Shown piece by piece: positions 19,985 through 28,082 of a stretch of 40,091 bases of DNA (position 1 is the first letter of the stretch; each line of letters begins with the position of its first letter). The stretch comes from Polaromonas sp. Its GTDB lineage: Bacteria > Pseudomonadota > Gammaproteobacteria > Burkholderiales > Burkholderiaceae_C. A program made the translations under genes and the position numbers. Below the pieces are notes generated by a model that saw nothing but the letters and a program-made list of their open reading frames with translations, was not told the DNA's origin and did not search any database. Location: contig JAKFXR010000031.1 in NCBI GenBank assembly GCA_021731285.1, forward strand, positions 1 to 40,091, given 5' to 3'.

Positions 19985-21013
19985 ATGAAGCTCAAGCAAA
20001 CGCACGCCCCGCCACCCGTTTTTCTGCCCTGCGAAGGCAGCGGCCTGCGCCTGGGCCTGGGCGGCGCGCCGCTGGGTAATCTCTTTCGTGCGGTAACAGA
20101 AAGCGACGCCCTGGCCCTGGTGCATGCCGCCTGGGCCGATGGCTGCCGCAGCTATGACACCGCGCCGCACTACGGCCACGGTCTGTCGGAACAGCGTCTG
20201 GGTGATGCACTGCGCGCCCATCCGCGGGACAGCTTTACCCTTTCCAGCAAGACGGGTCGCCTGCTGACACCTGACGCCCAGGCCGCCACCACGCAGCATG
20301 GCTATGTTGATATTCCACCCTTCAACCAGCACTGGGACTTCAGCGCCGCCGGCACGCGCCGCAGTGTGGAGGACAGCCTGCAGCGACTGGGTATGTCACG
20401 GCTGGACAGCGTGTACATCCACGATCCCGATGCACAGACGCATGGAGCCAATGCGCCTGCCGTGCTGCGCCAGTTGCTGAACGAAACACTGCCGACGCTG
20501 CGGCAATTGAAGGAAGAAGGCCTGGTGCGCAGCATAGGCCTGGGCACCAACGACGTGGCCATTGTTCTGGAGGTGCTGCGCGAAACCACTCTGGACGTGC
20601 TGATGCTGGCTGGCCGCTACAGCCTGCTGGACCACAGCGCGCTGCCTGAACTGCTGCCGCTGTGCCTGGCGCGCGGTGTGCGCATTGCGCTGGGTGGCGT
20701 TTTCAATTCAGGCATCCTGGCCACCGGCGCGCTCGGCGGCACCGCGACTTTCAACTACGCGCCAGCCGCCAGCCAATGGCTGGAGCGCACCGCGCGGATT
20801 GAAACCGTTTGCGTGGTGCACGGCGTGCCCCTGCGCGCAGCCGCCCTGCAGTTTCCGCTGGCGCATCCGGCGGTAGAGATTGTCATGCTGGGCGCGCGCA
20901 GCGTGGGCGAGTGGCGCGACGGCGTAGCCATGATGCAGCACCCGATCACGCCAGACTTCTGGGCAGCCCTGCGCGACCAGGGCCTGCTGCCCGGGCAGGT
21001 GCCCACACCATGA
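19985..21013 (+). CDS. Aldo/keto reductase, probable L-fucose (D-threo-aldose) 1-dehydrogenase
   Basis: This 342-residue protein has the aldo/keto reductase catalytic tetrad: Asp58 in SYDTAPHYG, Tyr63, Lys89 in LSSKTGR and His146 in VYIHDPD. The PHYGHGLSEQRLG segment and overall length fit the D-threo-aldose dehydrogenase branch, which oxidises L-fucose or similar aldoses to the lactone with NAD(P). It stands divergent to fucU and overlaps the start of a lactonase-type gene, which would take the lactone product. All tetrad residues are present, so the enzyme should be active. Confidence 0.85.
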   Translation: MKLKQTHAPPPVFLPCEGSGLRLGLGGAPLGNLFRAVTESDALALVHAAWADGCRSYDTAPHYGHGLSEQRLGDALRAHPRDSFTLSSKTGRLLTPDAQAATTQHGYVDIPPFNQHWDFSAAGTRRSVEDSLQRLGMSRLDSVYIHDPDAQTHGANAPAVLRQLLNETLPTLRQLKEEGLVRSIGLGTNDVAIVLEVLRETTLDVLMLAGRYSLLDHSALPELLPLCLARGVRIALGGVFNSGILATGALGGTATFNYAPAASQWLERTARIETVCVVHGVPLRAAALQFPLAHPAVEIVMLGARSVGEWRDGVAMMQHPITPDFWAALRDQGLLPGQVPTP

Positions 21014-21846
21014 GCATCCTGCCCATGGTGGACGCGCATTTTCATTGCTGGAAGCTGGCACGCGCTGACTACGGCTGGCTGGCGCCCGCGCTTGCCCCTA
21101 TTTACCGTGATGTGGCCGTTGCCGACTGGCAGGCGCAAGCCGCGCCCCACGGCGTGTCCGGCGGCGTGCTGGTGCAGGCCGCGCCCACTGAGGCAGAAAC
21201 GCAGTTTTTGCTGACCCAGGCCGACGCCAACCCCGCCGTGCTGGGTGTGGTCGGCTGGGCGGACCTGCTGGCCGCCGATGCGCCGGAACGCATACACGCA
21301 CTGGCGCAGCACCCGCGGCTCAAAGGCCTGCGTCCCATGCTGCAGGACATCAGCGACCCGGCGTGGATACTGCAGCCCGCGCTGGCCCCGGCCCTGCATG
21401 CCGTGGTCGAATGTGCTCTGGTGTTTGACGCCCTGGTGAAAGCAGAGCACCTGCCGCACCTCCTGACGCTGGCGCAGCGCCATCCCGGCTTGCGCATGGT
21501 GATTGACCACGCAGCCAAGCCCGACATCGCCGCCGGCCAATGGCAACCCTGGGCCGACAGCCTGGCGCGCATGGCCCATGAAACACAGGCCCTGTGCAAG
21601 TTGTCCGGGTTGATGACCGAAGCCGGTCCGAATCCGCCAGACGGTGCCGTCCAGCGCTGGGGCCAGCACGTGCTGCAAAGCTTTGGCGCGCAGCGTGTGC
21701 TGTGGGGCAGCGACTGGCCCGTGCTGGAACTCTCAGGCAGCTACGCCGGGTGGTGGAAAGAAACGGAGAAGCTTCTTGCGCCGTTGGGCGCAAGTGAGCG
21801 CGCAGCGGTGATGGGCGGCAACGCCAGGCGCTTGTACCGGCTGTAA
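21010..21846 (+). CDS. Amidohydrolase_2 family, probable L-fuconolactone hydrolase
   Basis: This 278-residue TIM-barrel hydrolase has the metal site HxH at His10 and His12 (VDAHFHCW), a histidine in MVIDHAAKP, and the late WGSDWPV motif with its metal aspartate. This pattern is found in L-fuconolactonase and L-rhamnono-lactonase. The ATG at 21010 overlaps the stop of the reductase gene, so both are made together. The pair would turn L-fucose into L-fuconate. Closest alternative is a lactonase for another six-carbon aldonic acid. Confidence 0.85.
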   Translation: MSILPMVDAHFHCWKLARADYGWLAPALAPIYRDVAVADWQAQAAPHGVSGGVLVQAAPTEAETQFLLTQADANPAVLGVVGWADLLAADAPERIHALAQHPRLKGLRPMLQDISDPAWILQPALAPALHAVVECALVFDALVKAEHLPHLLTLAQRHPGLRMVIDHAAKPDIAAGQWQPWADSLARMAHETQALCKLSGLMTEAGPNPPDGAVQRWGQHVLQSFGAQRVLWGSDWPVLELSGSYAGWWKETEKLLAPLGASERAAVMGGNARRLYRL

Positions 21847-21909
21847 CCACAGCGCTGGTCTATAGTGCGAGCCTGACCAGGCACCCGGTTCACACACAAA
21901 CACTGCAAC

Positions 21910-22743
21910 ATGCAAGCCAGACTCTACGCATTGGGCGCGATTGCGCTGTGGGCCACACTGGCTGCACTCAGCGTTTCACTGAGCCACATCCCGCCCTTTT
22001 TGCTGACCGGCATTGCACTGCTTATAGGCAGTGTTCCGGCCTGGCCGCAGTGGCGGCTGTGGAAGCTGCCACCACTCACACTTGCGCTGGGCATTTATGG
22101 CCTGTTCGGTTTTCACTTTTTGCTGTTCATCGCCCTGCGCCACGCGCCGCCGGTGGAGGCCAACCTCGTCAACTACCTGTGGCCCCTCTTCATGGTGGTG
22201 CTGGCGCCAGTCCTGCTGCCCGGCCTGCATCTGCGCGCCGTGCACCTGCTGGCGGCGCTGCTGGGGTTTGCCGGCGCGGCGGTGGCCATTCTGGGAGCAC
22301 GCAGCGACGCGGCCAGCGGCATGGGCTGGGCCTGGGGCTACATCCCTGCACTCGGCTCCGCCCTGATCTGGGCCAGCTACTCACTGCTCACCAAACGGGT
22401 CGCGCCTTTTCCAACCGCAGCCATCGGCTTCTTCGGCCTGGTGTCGGGTGGGCTGTCGCTGCTGTGCCACTGGGCGCTGGAGCCGGCAGCCACACTGTCG
22501 GGGCGCGACTGGATGCTGCTCACAGTGATGGGCCTCGGGCCGCTGGGTGGGGCATTTTATCTTTGGGACAAAGCGCTCAAGCTCGGTGATGCGCGGCAGA
22601 TTGGCATCCTGAGCTACCTCACGCCGCTGGGGTCGACGGCGCTGCTGATGCTGGTCAGCGGACGTGGGTGGTCGTGGAGCATTGCGCTGGCGGCGGCCAT
22701 GATCATTGGTGCGGCGGTGCTGGGGACTCGAGGTAAAAGTTGA
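21910..22743 (+). CDS. EamA-family drug/metabolite exporter
   Basis: This 277-residue protein has ten predicted membrane helices in two EamA repeats. It has LWPLFMVVLAPVLLPG near residue 90 and SYLTPLGSTALLML near residue 235, as in YddG-like exporters of amino acids. A -10-like TATAGT lies at 21861-21866 in the 63-bp gap after the lactonase gene, so it may have its own promoter. The exported compound cannot be told from the sequence. A link to the sugar locus is only by position. Confidence 0.9.
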   Translation: MQARLYALGAIALWATLAALSVSLSHIPPFLLTGIALLIGSVPAWPQWRLWKLPPLTLALGIYGLFGFHFLLFIALRHAPPVEANLVNYLWPLFMVVLAPVLLPGLHLRAVHLLAALLGFAGAAVAILGARSDAASGMGWAWGYIPALGSALIWASYSLLTKRVAPFPTAAIGFFGLVSGGLSLLCHWALEPAATLSGRDWMLLTVMGLGPLGGAFYLWDKALKLGDARQIGILSYLTPLGSTALLMLVSGRGWSWSIALAAAMIIGAAVLGTRGKS

Positions 22744-22816
22744 TGGAGTTTGAGGCGTCACGCTGCGCTGTAGTCTGCTCTGGACAGCAGGTCCAACTCC
22801 CCACTCCCACCCCTAG

Positions 22817-22846
22817 CCCTCCCTCGCCCCGCTGGGCGAGAGAGGG
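22817..22846. repeat. GC-rich hairpin downstream of the EamA gene
   Basis: CTCGCCC (22823-22829) pairs with GGGCGAG (22834-22840); one mismatch later CTCC-side bases pair on to GAGGG, giving 12 or 13 pairs over a 4-nt loop. There is no clear U-run, so it is more like a REP-type repeat than a simple terminator, though it may stabilise the transcript end. Confidence 0.55.
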
Positions 22847-23078
22847 GGACTTCATTTGGCCGCGTGTGCTTGCTGCCGCGTGCAAACATGGCCGTCCCGT
22901 ACTCTGACGACGACGCGCTTTGCGCGTCGTCGCTCCCCGCATCCGCTCCCGATTGCGCTCCCAACCCCTTCTGTATGCGCCGAGGAGCACAGCCGAAAGT
23001 GGATCAGGGCGGGCGATTGTCTGAGCGCAGCGAGTTCGAGCCCGACCCCGGCTGGACCGAGCACCGCAGGTTGAGTTA

Positions 23079-23167
23079 TTGGGGTCAGACGCCAATTTCG
23101 CTGCGGTGCTTTGCACCGCACCCAAGGGGCGAGCCACAGGCTCGGCGAATTTGGACTCTGACCCCAA
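23079..23167. repeat. 89-bp nested inverted repeat (REP/MITE-like)
   Basis: Outer arms 23079-23101 and 23145-23167 start TTGGGGTCAGA and match in reverse complement at about 20 of 23 positions. Inside are two further perfect hairpins: TGCGGTGC-TTT-GCACCGCA at 23102-23120 and GAGCC-ACA-GGCTC at 23131-23143. GGGGTCAGA arms recall repeats moved by REP-associated tyrosine (Y1) transposases. Confidence 0.75.
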
Positions 23168-23376
23168 AAACTCCGCAGACAGCAGGGTCGCCTTTTCTTT
23201 GCTTACTTTTGGTGTTCGCGTAACTTTGCTTTGCAAAGTGAGCGAACCCCGCGCGTGGAACGCGCCTTTGGCGAGCAAAGAAAACCCGCTCTGCGGGTTT
23301 CGATAAAAGTGAGTTGCCGCCGGGCAACCCCCGGCTTGTTGGCACACCACCAGAGCAGGAGACACAGAAGGCATGG

Positions 23377-23397
23377 ATCCCGGATCCAGTCCGGGAT
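23377..23397. repeat. ATCCCGG-N7-CCGGGAT hairpin repeat
   Basis: Perfect 7-bp arms at 23377-23383 and 23391-23397. This short repeat with its GGATGACA flank resembles dispersed intergenic palindromes known from many proteobacteria. Confidence 0.6.
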
Positions 23398-23430
23398 GAC
23401 AGACAGGGATGCGGGGATGACCAGCCATGC

Positions 23431-23484
23431 GCTACGGTATTAATAGCAAATCATGCCCGTCAACAAAGGGCAGGATCACGATTT
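23431..23484 (+). repeat. 54-bp dispersed repeat, copy C
   Basis: The core GCTACGGTATTAATAGC (23431-23447) is followed exactly 20 nt later by GGGCA (23468-23472). The internal hairpin is TGCCC with GGGCA around a 9-nt loop. It is closely similar to copy A at 607-660. Confidence 0.7.
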
Positions 23485-23578
23485 TCTGAAGAGCTTCCAG
23501 CCGGAACGTCGTGGGGGGCTCACCCCCGTGATATCACAATCAAACAGCCACTTCGCCCTTGAACGACGCCAGAAGTTT

Positions 23579-23595
23579 GCTACCTTATTTATAGC
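23579..23595. repeat. 17-bp core palindrome spanning the ptsI stop codon
   Basis: GCTACCTTATTTATAGC has the same GCTA-N9-TAGC layout as the cores of the 54-bp repeats. On the minus strand it contains the TAA stop of ptsI (23589-23591). The downstream GGGCA module is absent. Confidence 0.55.
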
Positions 23596-25352
23596 AACGC
23601 AGACGGATCTTCACTGGCCAGCACCTCTTGCGCCCAGCGCTGCAGCTTGCCTGCATCGGCGCGAAGAATCTGCTGCTTGACCGCGAGAATTTGCGAGGGG
23701 TGCATGGAAAAACTGCGCAGGCCCAGGCCCAGCAGCAGCCGCGTCATGGTGACATCACCGGCCATCTCGCCACACACACTGACACCCTTGCCTTGTGCAT
23801 TGCACTCGGCAATCGTGTCGGCAATCAGGCGCAGCACCGCCGGGTGGCAAGGGTCGTACAAATGCGCCACAGCCTCGTCGGCGCGGTCGATGGCCAGCGT
23901 GTACTGGATCAAATCGTTGGTGCCTATCGAGAGAAAGTCAAAGTGCTTGAGAAACAGCTTGAGCGTCAGCGCCGCCGCCGGGATCTCGATCATCGCGCCC
24001 AGTTGCACCGGCCCGTAGGCAATGCCCTTGTTGTCCAGCTCGGCGCGCGCATGGTCGATCAGCGACAGGGTCTGGCGGATCTCGCTGATGTGGCTCAGCA
24101 TGGGCACCAGCAGGTTGACCTGGCCGTGCGCTGCGGCCCGCAGGATGGCGCGCAACTGCGTCAGAAACATCGGCGGGTCGGCCAGGCTCCAGCGAATCGC
24201 GCGCAGCCCCAGCGCCGGATTGAGCTGTCCGTCCTGGGTGCGGCCAGCGAGCTTGTCGAGTGGCTTGTCCGAGCCAATGTCCACCGTGCGAATCGTCACC
24301 GGCAGGCCCTGCATGCCTTCCACCGCCTTGCGGTAGGCCAGGTACTGCTCCTGCTCGTCCGGCAGCCTGCCGGTGCGGCCCATGAACAAAAACTCGCTGC
24401 GGAACAGGCCCACGCCGACGGCGCCCACATTCACCGCGCCTGCGGTGTCGTCAGGCATTTCAATGTTGGCCAGCAGTTCTATCTTCTGGCCGTCGATGGT
24501 CAGCGCCGGCGTGTGCTTGAGGCGGTTCAGGCGCTGGCGCTCCAGCTCGCCCTGGCGCTGCTTGAAGCCGTACTCGGCCAGGATGATGGGCGATGGATCG
24601 ACGATCAGCACACCGGCATCGCCGTCAATGATGACCCAGTCGTCCTGCTCGATCAGCTGGCTGGCGCTGCGTGCGCCCACCACCGCGGGAATGTCCAGAC
24701 TGCGCGCCACGATGGCAGTGTGCGAGGTGCGCCCGCCCACGTCGGTGGCAAAACCGACAAACAGGCTTTGCTTGAACTGCAGCATGTCGGCCGGCGAGAT
24801 GTCATGCGCCACCAGCACCAGCGGCACATCCATGGTGTCGTCCAGCAGCAGGTCCTGCTGGCGCGACTTGCGCTGCGAGCCGGCCTGCGCTGCGGGCAAG
24901 ACCGGCGAGCCCACGCCCTTCATGAAACCCAGAATGCGCTCGACCACCTGCTCCAGATCGGCCTTGCGTTCACGCAGGTACTCGTCCTGCATGTCGTCAA
25001 ACTGGCGGGCGATGATTTCAAACTGCGTGGTCAGCGCCCACTCGGCGTTGTACAGCCTGTCGGTGATCCAGTGCTTGACGCCGCTGCTGAGCTGCTCGTC
25101 GGCCAGCAGCATCAGGTGCACATCGAGCAGCGCCGACAGCTCGTGCGGCGCATCCTTGGGCAGACCGCGCTGCACCCGCGTTATTTCTTCGGCCACCGCA
25201 TCACGCGCGACACGCACCCGCTGGATCTCGGCTTCTACCTTGTCAGCCTCAATGAAGTAATGCGCCACATCGGCCCGGCTGGACGCAACCAGCACCGCAC
25301 GGCCAATCGCGATGCCGCGGGAGACTGCCAGGCCGTGAACGCTGAAAGTCAT
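23589..25352 (-). CDS. ptsI: PTS enzyme I (phosphoenolpyruvate-protein phosphotransferase)
   Basis: This 587-residue enzyme takes phosphate from phosphoenolpyruvate and passes it to HPr. The phosphorylated His211 is in GGRTSHTAIVARS; the PEP-binding TIM barrel follows, with GLFRSEFLFM, IGTNDLIQYTLAIDR and the active-site Cys in VCGEMAGD. The ATG at 25352 has GGAG upstream and gives the normal N-terminus; the frame stays open for 19 more codons. It lies downstream of HPr with a 109-bp structured gap, and its stop codon is inside a 17-bp palindromic repeat. Confidence 0.96.
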   Translation of the reverse strand: MTFSVHGLAVSRGIAIGRAVLVASSRADVAHYFIEADKVEAEIQRVRVARDAVAEEITRVQRGLPKDAPHELSALLDVHLMLLADEQLSSGVKHWITDRLYNAEWALTTQFEIIARQFDDMQDEYLRERKADLEQVVERILGFMKGVGSPVLPAAQAGSQRKSRQQDLLLDDTMDVPLVLVAHDISPADMLQFKQSLFVGFATDVGGRTSHTAIVARSLDIPAVVGARSASQLIEQDDWVIIDGDAGVLIVDPSPIILAEYGFKQRQGELERQRLNRLKHTPALTIDGQKIELLANIEMPDDTAGAVNVGAVGVGLFRSEFLFMGRTGRLPDEQEQYLAYRKAVEGMQGLPVTIRTVDIGSDKPLDKLAGRTQDGQLNPALGLRAIRWSLADPPMFLTQLRAILRAAAHGQVNLLVPMLSHISEIRQTLSLIDHARAELDNKGIAYGPVQLGAMIEIPAAALTLKLFLKHFDFLSIGTNDLIQYTLAIDRADEAVAHLYDPCHPAVLRLIADTIAECNAQGKGVSVCGEMAGDVTMTRLLLGLGLRSFSMHPSQILAVKQQILRADAGKLQRWAQEVLASEDPSALL

Positions 25353-25410
25353 GGTTAGCTCCGCGCCACCCGTAATGCGCGCACCGGGCATCGAGCCCGA
25401 CGCTCGCATG

Positions 25411-25466
25411 AATGAAAACTCTGGTCGATCCCGCTTTGCGGGGCCCTCGCCCTTCGTGTTTTCATT
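25411..25466. promoter_or_regulatory. Intercistronic hairpin between ptsH and ptsI
   Basis: Perfect 9-bp arms AATGAAAAC (25411-25419) and GTTTTCATT (25458-25466) enclose an inner hairpin CCCGC-TTT-GCGGG (25430-25442). One arm overlaps the ptsH stop codon. It may slow or stop part of the transcripts after ptsH, or protect the upstream message. Confidence 0.55.
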
Positions 25467-25731
25467 CGCCTTCCCCGAACTTGTCGTGAATCAACGCAAG
25501 GAGAGCATCCATGGCCTTGGCCTCATCCGGCCCATCGGTTTCAATTTCCACGGTGCTGCCTATGCCGGCGGCCAGCATCATCACGCCCATGATGCTTTTG
25601 GCATTGACGCGGCGCTCGCCCTTGGAGACCCAGATGTCGCACGCAAAACTGCCGGCCAGTTTGGTGAGCTTGGCCGAGGCGCGGGCATGCAGGCCCAGTT
25701 TATTGCTGATGGTCGTGATGTTCTTGATCAT
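25462..25731 (-). CDS. ptsH: Phosphocarrier protein HPr
   Basis: This 89-residue protein carries phosphate from enzyme I to EIIA. The phosphorylated His15 is in KLGLHARAS and the regulatory Ser46 is in NAKSIMGVM, so it could also be a substrate of an HPr kinase encoded elsewhere. Its start lies 32 bp inside the preceding EIIA gene, in another frame, which indicates tight coupling. The size is typical. Confidence 0.97.
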   Translation of the reverse strand: MIKNITTISNKLGLHARASAKLTKLAGSFACDIWVSKGERRVNAKSIMGVMMLAAGIGSTVEIETDGPDEAKAMDALLALIHDKFGEGE

Positions 25732-26143
25732 TGGGTCTGCGTATCTGGTTTTGCGGCGCGGTAATCGCTACCTGCATCACGCCCTGCGTTCCGCCGGTCA
25801 CGGCGCGTGACACCAGCGCCTCCAGGGACTCATGCCGATAGGATACCGTGCGCAGCAGCATCGGCAGGTTGACGCCGGTGATCAGTTTGGAGTGCACGCC
25901 GTCCACCAGCTTTTGCGCCACATTGCAGGGCGTGGCGCCAAACACATCGGCCAGCACCAGCACATGCGAGGTGCCTAGCTGGCCAAACACGATGCGAGCC
26001 TGCGCCAGAGTCTCTTCGGGAGGCATGTTGGGCTGCACGTCGAGAGCCGCCAGGCTGGTCGGGTTGTCGGGAAACACATGCAAGACACATTGGCGCAGGG
26101 CCGTGGCCAGCGGCGCGTGGGCGATGATGAGAATGCCGTTCAT
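25700..26143 (-). CDS. PTS EIIA component, mannose type
   Basis: This 147-residue protein matches the EIIA-Man family. The phosphorylated His9 is in LIIAHAPLA, and the VLVLADVFGATPCNVAQ and ITGVNLPMLL segments are typical. No EIIB, EIIC or EIID gene is present nearby, so this EIIA probably does not serve sugar import but ends a regulatory phosphate chain EI-HPr-EIIA, as in other betaproteobacteria. The start overlaps the MFS stop by 4 bp, and the end overlaps ptsH. Confidence 0.93.
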   Translation of the reverse strand: MNGILIIAHAPLATALRQCVLHVFPDNPTSLAALDVQPNMPPEETLAQARIVFGQLGTSHVLVLADVFGATPCNVAQKLVDGVHSKLITGVNLPMLLRTVSYRHESLEALVSRAVTGGTQGVMQVAITAPQNQIRRPNDQEHHDHQQ

Positions 26144-27411
26144 TGAGGGCGATTATCGGGGGTGGGGTCGGCTTTCACGCTGCAGAAGTAGGCATACGAT
26201 GCAAGGCAACAACACAAAAACACCCCCAGCGCTGCCTGAAAACTCGCCACCACGCTAAAGCCGAAGGCACTGAAGGCATCAATGGCCAGGCCTATGCCCC
26301 ACTGCGAAACAAACACGCCAGCAAAAATCAGCAGGTTGTAGGCCGACAGCGCGCGCCCTGCCAGTGCCGCAGGAAAAGCCATGCCCACAGCGGGCTGGGC
26401 CAAGCCCATCACACTGGCAAACACGCAAAACAGCGCCCACCCGGCCCAGCCGGTGTCAGACCCTGCCGCAATGTTGACGGCCAGCACCGCCATGCTCAGG
26501 GGCACGCCCCAGGTGAGCAGGCGGTTGGCGTGCCAGCCGTGCTGCGACAGCCACGGGTTGACCAGGCCCCAGGCCCAGAAGGTCACCAGCATGGAGGCGT
26601 TGATCCAGAACAAACCGGTGGCCGCTTCCAGCGGTGTGTAGCCCGCCACCTTGACCATCCACGGCCCGGCCCACAATGTCTGGATGGCCAGCACGCCGCC
26701 GTAGTTGAAAATCGCGATCGCCCCCATCTTGCGGAAGTAGCGGCTTTTCCACACCAGCGAATAACTGGGAGCGGGTGCAGAAGAAGCTTCCTCGGGAGAC
26801 ATGGCCTTCCAGGCCGGTACCGTCCACGCGATCAAGGCCATCGCCAGCAAAATCAGCGCAGCCAGAATCCAGAACAGCGGACGCCAGCCCGTCAGCGGCA
26901 CCAGCCATTGCACCGGCAGCGTCGAGGCCAGCATGCCCAGCGAGCCGGTCATCAGCATCCAGGAGTTGGCACGCAGCAAGGTGCCTGCATCAAACCAGCG
27001 GCGGTAGCCGGTCAGCGGCGCCATCAGGCAGGCGCTGACGCCGGCGCCCATCATCACGCGTGCGGCCAGCAGGCCCACAAAACCGGTGGCCATCGAAAAC
27101 GCCAGACAGGCGAGCACGGCCAGCGCCAGAAAACACAGAATCACCCGCTTGGGACCAAACCGGTCCAGCCAGGTGCCCAGCGGCAACTGCGTGGCCGCAA
27201 AGCCCAGAAAGTAGCCACCGGCCAGCAAGCCCAGGTCGCCCGCGTGCAGCGAGAACTCCTGCGTCAGCACCGGTGACAGCGTGGCCGTGATGGCGCGTAC
27301 CAGCGTCGAGCAAAAGTAGGCCGCTGCAAAAGCCAGAAAAACAATGATGCCCGCACGGCGTGCCAGCTGGCCCGGTGCTGTAGAGGCTTCGAGAGGCAAA
27401 GGGGTGCTCAT
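26140..27411 (-). CDS. Major facilitator superfamily transporter
   Basis: This 423-residue protein has about twelve membrane helices and the MFS loop motif between helices 2 and 3, seen here as GTWLDRFGPKRVIL. The C-terminal half has QPAVGMAFPAALAGRALSAYN, a common pattern in one MFS branch. The substrate is not recognisable. It starts with ATG at 27411, overlapping the lipoprotein stop, and its stop overlaps the EIIA start. A longer frame runs upstream but only inside the lipoprotein gene. Confidence 0.9.
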   Translation of the reverse strand: MSTPLPLEASTAPGQLARRAGIIVFLAFAAAYFCSTLVRAITATLSPVLTQEFSLHAGDLGLLAGGYFLGFAATQLPLGTWLDRFGPKRVILCFLALAVLACLAFSMATGFVGLLAARVMMGAGVSACLMAPLTGYRRWFDAGTLLRANSWMLMTGSLGMLASTLPVQWLVPLTGWRPLFWILAALILLAMALIAWTVPAWKAMSPEEASSAPAPSYSLVWKSRYFRKMGAIAIFNYGGVLAIQTLWAGPWMVKVAGYTPLEAATGLFWINASMLVTFWAWGLVNPWLSQHGWHANRLLTWGVPLSMAVLAVNIAAGSDTGWAGWALFCVFASVMGLAQPAVGMAFPAALAGRALSAYNLLIFAGVFVSQWGIGLAIDAFSAFGFSVVASFQAALGVFLCCCLASYAYFCSVKADPTPDNRPQ

Positions 27412-27938
27412 GGAGTGGCCGCCTGCATCTTCAGCCCGGAGAAAAACGTCTCCAGCACTTCGGGCGCGAGCTTGTCCGCATAGACCGCCGCCTGAAAGAC
27501 CTGGGCGCCATGGGCAAAGTAGGCGGCGTGGCTTTGCACTGCGCGGCCATCGGCGCGCTGGCCGGTGGCAACCACCAGCACGGGAGCCGGCTGCTCTGCC
27601 GCGCCGGGCAGCTTGAGGGCGCTGGACTGCGGCCGGCCCGTGGCCTTGATGTTGGCAAGTGCCGCGGTCTGCCACCCCGCCAGCGCCGCAGCCGCTTGCC
27701 CCGGCTCCACGCTGGCCACCGCAATCGCAAAGGTAGCGCCACCGGCATCACAGCCCAGCAGGGTCAGCTCTGTCATGCGGCCACCCAGTGGCACGCTGCG
27801 TTTGGCCTGATCGGGCTTGCAGGGCAGCAAGGCCGCGAGAGGGGTGCCCTCTGGCCGAACGTCGCGCCAGTTGAAGGCCGGGTTGCAGGCGCCCAGCAGG
27901 GCGAGGCAGGTGGCTATAAGAAGGGTGGGGCGTGACAT
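27408..27938 (-). CDS. Putative lipoprotein upstream of the MFS gene
   Basis: This 176-residue protein opens with a lipoprotein signal peptide, with Cys18 in LLGAC. Two further cysteines occur (in LLPCKPDQAKR and LLGCDAG). The mature part has no membrane helix and ends in a predicted helix. I do not recognise a named family, although conserved lipoproteins of this kind are found beside transporter genes. It is coupled to the MFS gene by an ATGA overlap and is divergent from the histidine kinase gene. The frame stays open upstream as an antisense reading of the kinase gene. Confidence 0.8.
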   Translation of the reverse strand: MSRPTLLIATCLALLGACNPAFNWRDVRPEGTPLAALLPCKPDQAKRSVPLGGRMTELTLLGCDAGGATFAIAVASVEPGQAAAALAGWQTAALANIKATGRPQSSALKLPGAAEQPAPVLVVATGQRADGRAVQSHAAYFAHGAQVFQAAVYADKLAPEVLETFFSGLKMQAATP

Positions 27939-28082
27939 GGGAGCCCTGAACTTTAACGCGATCAGGCTGGGGACACCTTTTTGGGGCGATGGCGGCCGCC
28001 AGCTACGGCGTGCACCGCTTTGGTTCGCAATCAGGGCCGGCAGACGCACCAAGCTGGGCACGATGTTTGCTCCATAGTGGAC

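Larger units (their letters stand above)
22744..23588. other. Repeat-rich interval of about 845 bp without a clear gene
   Basis: It holds a hairpin at 22817-22846, an 89-bp nested inverted repeat at 23079-23167, a stretch with CTTTGCTTACTTTTG and partly matching downstream AAAGAAAA/AAAAGTGAG segments (about 23190-23330), an ATCCCGG...CCGGGAT hairpin at 23377-23397 and copy C of the 54-bp repeat at 23431-23484. Open frames here are short, arginine-rich or broken and look like chance reading of repeats. The whole interval looks like an accumulation site for mobile repeats. Confidence 0.7.

Noticed and set aside
23079..23167. tRNA or other cloverleaf RNA gene
   Set aside because: The nested hairpins look like a cloverleaf, but there is no anticodon arm, T-loop or acceptor end of the right size. 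The repeat explanation is better.
22744..23443. Open frames of 60-240 codons in the repeat-rich interval, on both strands
   Set aside because: They run across several unrelated hairpin repeats, have no family features and no good ribosome binding sites.
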